From: Actinokineospora baliensis
Lineage (GTDB): Bacteria; Actinomycetota; Actinomycetes; Mycobacteriales; Pseudonocardiaceae
Assembly (NCBI RefSeq): GCF_016907695.1
Contig: NZ_JAFBCK010000001.1
Coordinates: forward strand, 4,452,001-4,516,000
DNA length: 64,000 bases
Direction of reading: 5' to 3'
Shown: piece by piece, positions 59,791-64,000 of the stretch
How the letters are laid out: every line of letters begins with the position of its first letter
Numbering within the stretch: position 1 is the first letter of the stretch
The notes under the pieces: generated by a model
Database searches by the model: none
Seen by the model: only the letters and a program-made list of their open reading frames with translations
What the model was told of the DNA's origin: nothing
Position numbers and translations under genes: made by a program

Positions 59791-61935
59791 GTGAGACGAG
59801 ATCGGGCGTGGCACGTCGTGCTCGCGATCGGGTTGGCGGTGGGCGGCGCGGTTCCCGCCGCCGCCGCGGAAGGGGTGGTGCTCGGAGCGGACAAGCCGGG
59901 GGCCATCGAGGGCAGCTACATCGTGGTGACCAAGGACCGCCCAGCGGGCGCCGGGTACGACGTGGGCGCCAAGTACGGTGCCGTCGTCACGGCCACCTGG
60001 GAACGGGCCTTGACCGGGTTCGCCGCCCGGATGGACGCCGCGGCCGCGCGCAGGCTGGCCGCCGACCCGGCGGTGGCGATGGTGGTCCAGGACTCCGTGG
60101 TCACGGTCGCGGGGGAGCAGCCGAACCCGCCGAACTGGGGCACCGACCGCGTCGACCAGCGGGACCTGCCGCTGGACAACACCTACCGCTACGGCGGCAC
60201 GGGCGCGGGGGTGACCGTCTACGTCATCGACACCGGGGTGCGCACCAGCCACAGCACCTTCGAGGGCCGGGCCAGGTGGGGCACCAACACCATCGACACC
60301 AACAACACCGACTGCCACGGGCACGGCACCCACGTCGGCGGCATCATCGGCGGCCGCGAGTACGGCGTCGCCAAGGCGGCCGAAGTCGTCGCGGTGAAGG
60401 CGTTGAACTGCGCGGGATCCGGCTCCAACAGCGCGGTCATCAGCGGCATCGAGTGGGTCACCAAGAACGCCGTCAAACCCGCCGTGGCGAACATGAGCCT
60501 CACCAGTTCCGCCGACCCCGCCATGGACGCGGCCGTTCGCAAGTCGATCGCCTCGGGCGTCACCTACGCGGTCGCCTCCGCCAACGACGGCAAGGACGCC
60601 TGCAACTCCTCGCCCGCGCGGGTCACCGAGGCCATCACGGCCAACGCCGTCGACAAGAACGACGCCAAGCCGACCTTCTCCAACTTCGGCCCGTGCACCG
60701 ACCTGTTCGCCCCCGGCGTGGGCATCCTGTCGGCCTGGAAGGACAACGACAACGCCACCTACACCGCCAGCGGCACGTCCATGGCCGCTCCCCACACCGC
60801 CGGTGTCGCAGCGATCTGGCTCGGGGCCCGCCCCTCGGACACACCGGCCCAGGTCCACGCCGGTGTCGTGGCCGCGGCCACCCCGGACAAGGTGACCAAC
60901 CCGGGCACGGGGTCACCCAACCGGCTACTGCACTCCGCGCCCACCCCGCAGCCGTTGGCGCTACCGAGCCCCGGCAACCAGACCGGCGCGGTCTCACGTC
61001 CCGCCTCTGTCGCCCTCCGCGCGACGGGGGGCACCACCCCGTACACGTGGGCCGCGTCCGGGCTGCCCGCCGGGATCGCCTTGGACGTGAGCACGGCGAC
61101 CCTCGCTGGAACACCCACAGCCGAAGGCGCCACCGCCGTCACCGCCACCGTCACCGACGCTGTCGGCGCGACCGCCGCCACCACCTTCACCTGGACCATC
61201 ACCGCCGCGAGCGACCTCGAGGTGCTCGACCCCGGTGACCAGACCGGCGAGGTGGGCCGGGAGAGCGGGGTCAAGGTCTCCGCCAGCGGCGGCGCCGAGC
61301 CCTACACCTGGACGACGACGGGCCTGCCCGGGGGCGTTGGCGCCACCGCCAGCGGCAACGTCGTCACCCTGGCGGGCGTCCCGACCACCGCCGGGACCAC
61401 AACGGTCGTGGCCACCGTGCGCGACAACACGGGCGCCACCGCGGCCACCACGTTCACCTGGACCATCACCGGGGGCTGCGCGGGCGGCCAGAAGCTGACC
61501 AACCCCGGCTTCGAATCCGGCGCCACCGGCTGGACCGGCACCACGGCGGTCATCGGCCAGCACGCTGTCGCGGGCCAACCCGCCCACGGCGGCACCTGGA
61601 GCGCCTGGCTCGGCGGCAAGGGCAGGGCCAACACCACCTCGGTCGGTCAGACCGTGACCCTGCCCAGCGGGTGCGCGTCGTACCGGTTGTCGTTCTGGTT
61701 GCACATCGACACCGCCGAGCGCGACGCCCGGGTCTGGGACCGCCTCACCGTCACAGCGGGGGACAAGACCCTCGCCGCGTTCTCCAACCTCAACGCGGCC
61801 ACCGGGTACCGCCTGATGAGCTACGACCTGTCCGCGTTCGCGGGCCGCGCGGTGCCGATCACCTTCACCGGGCTCGAGGACAGCTACCTGCGGACGTCGT
61901 TCGTCCTCGACGACGTCGCTGTCACCGCGGGCTGA
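59791..61935 (+). CDS. Secreted subtilisin-family protease with C-terminal Ig-like and jelly-roll domains
   Basis: 714 residues, GTG start with AAGGAG. Signal peptide, I9-type propeptide ([10 protein letters not shown] to VVQDSVVTV), then an S8 proteinase-K-like domain with Asp147 ([10 protein letters not shown]), His178 (GHGTHVGG) and Ser330 ([11 protein letters not shown]). Two putative Ig domains follow ([20 protein letters not shown] and [20 protein letters not shown] with matching endings FTWTIT), duplicated from each other, then a C-terminal domain beginning [15 protein letters not shown] that resembles carbohydrate-binding or P-domain-like jelly rolls. It should act on extracellular protein. 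Confidence 0.93.
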   Translation: MRRDRAWHVVLAIGLAVGGAVPAAAAEGVVLGADKPGAIEGSYIVVTKDRPAGAGYDVGAKYGAVVTATWERALTGFAARMDAAAARRLAADPAVAMVVQDSVVTVAGEQPNPPNWGTDRVDQRDLPLDNTYRYGGTGAGVTVYVIDTGVRTSHSTFEGRARWGTNTIDTNNTDCHGHGTHVGGIIGGREYGVAKAAEVVAVKALNCAGSGSNSAVISGIEWVTKNAVKPAVANMSLTSSADPAMDAAVRKSIASGVTYAVASANDGKDACNSSPARVTEAITANAVDKNDAKPTFSNFGPCTDLFAPGVGILSAWKDNDNATYTASGTSMAAPHTAGVAAIWLGARPSDTPAQVHAGVVAAATPDKVTNPGTGSPNRLLHSAPTPQPLALPSPGNQTGAVSRPASVALRATGGTTPYTWAASGLPAGIALDVSTATLAGTPTAEGATAVTATVTDAVGATAATTFTWTITAASDLEVLDPGDQTGEVGRESGVKVSASGGAEPYTWTTTGLPGGVGATASGNVVTLAGVPTTAGTTTVVATVRDNTGATAATTFTWTITGGCAGGQKLTNPGFESGATGWTGTTAVIGQHAVAGQPAHGGTWSAWLGGKGRANTTSVGQTVTLPSGCASYRLSFWLHIDTAERDARVWDRLTVTAGDKTLAAFSNLNAATGYRLMSYDLSAFAGRAVPITFTGLEDSYLRTSFVLDDVAVTAG

Positions 61936-61947
61936 CTGTCCCGGGGC

Positions 61948-61981
61948 GGGGCCGCGGGCGACTCCGGTCGGCCGCGGCCCC
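61948..61981 (+). terminator. Terminator of the subtilase gene
   Basis: 10-bp stem GGGGCCGCGG / CCGCGGCCCC with a 14-base loop, 13 bases past the stop. Confidence 0.65.
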
Positions 61982-61992
61982 TGCCGCGTACC

Positions 61993-62952
61993 ATGACCCG
62001 GGTGGATCTTGAGGTGCGACACCTGCGTGTTCTCCTCGCCGTGGCCGACGAGGGCAGCATCACCCGCGCCGCCGCCGCGCTCGGCCTGTCCCAGCCCTCG
62101 CTGACCGCCCAGGTTCGGCGGATCGAGCGCGCGGTCGGTGAGCCGGTCTTCGTCCGCGGCCACACCGGCGTGCAGACCACGCAGTTCGGCCGTGGCCTGC
62201 TCAGCCGGGCCCGCGCCGTGTTGCGCGAAATGGACCACCTGCTGGTCAACTCCCTCCCCGCCGCGCGCCGCGAACTCGCCATCGGCGACGCCGGACTGCT
62301 GCTGGCTGCGGTGGTGCCCCGCCTGGAACGCGACCTGGCCGCCGCGGGCTCGGGCCTGACCGTGCGCGTGCACATCGACCCCGCCGCGGCCGCGCTGGTC
62401 GCGATGCTGCGCTCCGGCAGGCTCGACGCGGCGATCATCAGCGACGTCGTCGGTTTCGAGTTGCCCAAGACCGCCGCCGTGCACCGGGTGACCGTCGTGC
62501 CGGTCGAACCCGTGTTCATCGCCCTGGCCGCCCACCACCGGCTCGCCGCCCACCCCACGGTCGACCTCACCGACCTCGCCGACGAGGCCTGGATCGTCAA
62601 CCCCTACGACAACCCGGGGTGGATGGCCTCCGTCCGCGCCGCCTGCGCCCACCGCGGCTACCAACCCCGCATCGCCTACGAGAGCAGCCACATGGCGGGC
62701 GCCCGCGCGTTCGTCGCCACCGGCACCTGCGTGGCCATCGCGGATCCGCTCTCGGTGGAGGACCTCGGCGTCGTCTTCCGGCCCCTGGCAGGCGACCCGA
62801 TCCGCGGCCGGATCGATCTCGCCTGGGTCGACCAGTGCCCGGTCCCGGCCGACCTGCTGCGCCGGGTGGTGGCCGAGGAGTACCGGGCCTTGGCCGAGCG
62901 CAACACCGGCTACCGCCGCTGGTGGGCCGAGCACGGACAGGTCTTCGTCTGA
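61993..62952 (+). CDS. LysR-family transcriptional regulator
   Basis: 319 residues. N-terminal winged helix: LRVLLAVADEGSITRAAAAL, LSQPSLTAQVRRIERAVGEP, followed by a periplasmic-binding-like effector domain (LAIGDAGLLLAAVVPRLE, GRLDAAIISDVVG, EAWIVNPYDNPGW). No divergent target gene is adjacent; the upstream neighbour is the subtilase in the same direction. Targets unknown, possibly elsewhere. Confidence 0.9.
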   Translation: MTRVDLEVRHLRVLLAVADEGSITRAAAALGLSQPSLTAQVRRIERAVGEPVFVRGHTGVQTTQFGRGLLSRARAVLREMDHLLVNSLPAARRELAIGDAGLLLAAVVPRLERDLAAAGSGLTVRVHIDPAAAALVAMLRSGRLDAAIISDVVGFELPKTAAVHRVTVVPVEPVFIALAAHHRLAAHPTVDLTDLADEAWIVNPYDNPGWMASVRAACAHRGYQPRIAYESSHMAGARAFVATGTCVAIADPLSVEDLGVVFRPLAGDPIRGRIDLAWVDQCPVPADLLRRVVAEEYRALAERNTGYRRWWAEHGQVFV

Positions 62953-63008
62953 GCCGAGGCCACCTCGCCACCGACCCCGGACGGCCCGCGCGGGCCGCGG
63001 TGGGGCTA

Positions 63009-64000
<992 letters not shown>

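Overview
The window is a very GC-rich chromosomal segment with dense genes, GTG and TTG starts, ATGA/GTGA start-stop overlaps, tandem-IclR, PucR, BTAD and TetR regulators, and a type VII (ESX) secretion toxin locus. This fits a filamentous actinomycete. The gene style suggests a Pseudonocardiales relative, and the chemotaxis receptor would suit a genus with motile cells; both are inferences, because no rRNA or other marker gene is present. I saw no tRNA, rRNA, CRISPR array, prophage or intact insertion sequence.

Layout. 1-5234 is the protocatechuate branch of the beta-ketoadipate pathway (pcaI-J-H-G-D, overlapping genes read leftward) with a double-length IclR regulator upstream. 5361-8754 holds secreted proteins (NodB deacetylase, seven-bladed PLL-type propeller) and a small BTAD regulator. 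8957-13557 is an aminotransferase/semialdehyde dehydrogenase operon with a divergent PucR regulator, probably for beta-alanine or a similar omega-amino acid. 13572-15463 is an unrecognised two-gene unit. 15644-18867 is an amino-acid permease divergent from a TetR-peptidase operon, with two matching palindromic operators between them. 19705-22150 is a five-gene type VII toxin locus (YbaB-like, EspC-like, WXG protein, EndoU nuclease, MafI-like immunity), divergent from a membrane NACHT ATPase. 24525-31679 has a papain-like secreted protease with a membrane partner, an NB-ARC/TPR protein, a PPOX flavoprotein, a Ser/Thr kinase with an internally repeated linker, and a chemotaxis receptor. A 16-bp, 22-copy minisatellite follows (31787-32142). 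32288-45860 is mixed housekeeping and envelope genes: secreted peptidase, DUF1206, MpaB-like, a 15-helix M48 protease with partner, snapalysin, YdcF-like, a two-component system, and an NlpC/P60-like protein lacking its catalytic cysteine.

46369-59464 appears to be one regulon. A leftward operon (dehydrogenase, aldo/keto reductase, two paralogous HSL-type esterases, MFS transporter), an SDR, a rightward Opp/Dpp-type ABC importer operon ending in a TetR regulator, and a third alpha/beta hydrolase all have copies of one palindrome (TCTACG-N2-CGTAGA) on or near their promoters. I read this as a TetR-controlled uptake and breakdown system for an unknown ester or lactone. The window ends with a subtilase, a LysR regulator and the start of a GAF-domain sensor protein.

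A 233-bp element built around an almost complete 32-bp inverted repeat occurs three times (6462, 45783, 46061), always between convergent genes. The stem differences among copies are nearly all G-U compatible, which suggests an RNA hairpin.
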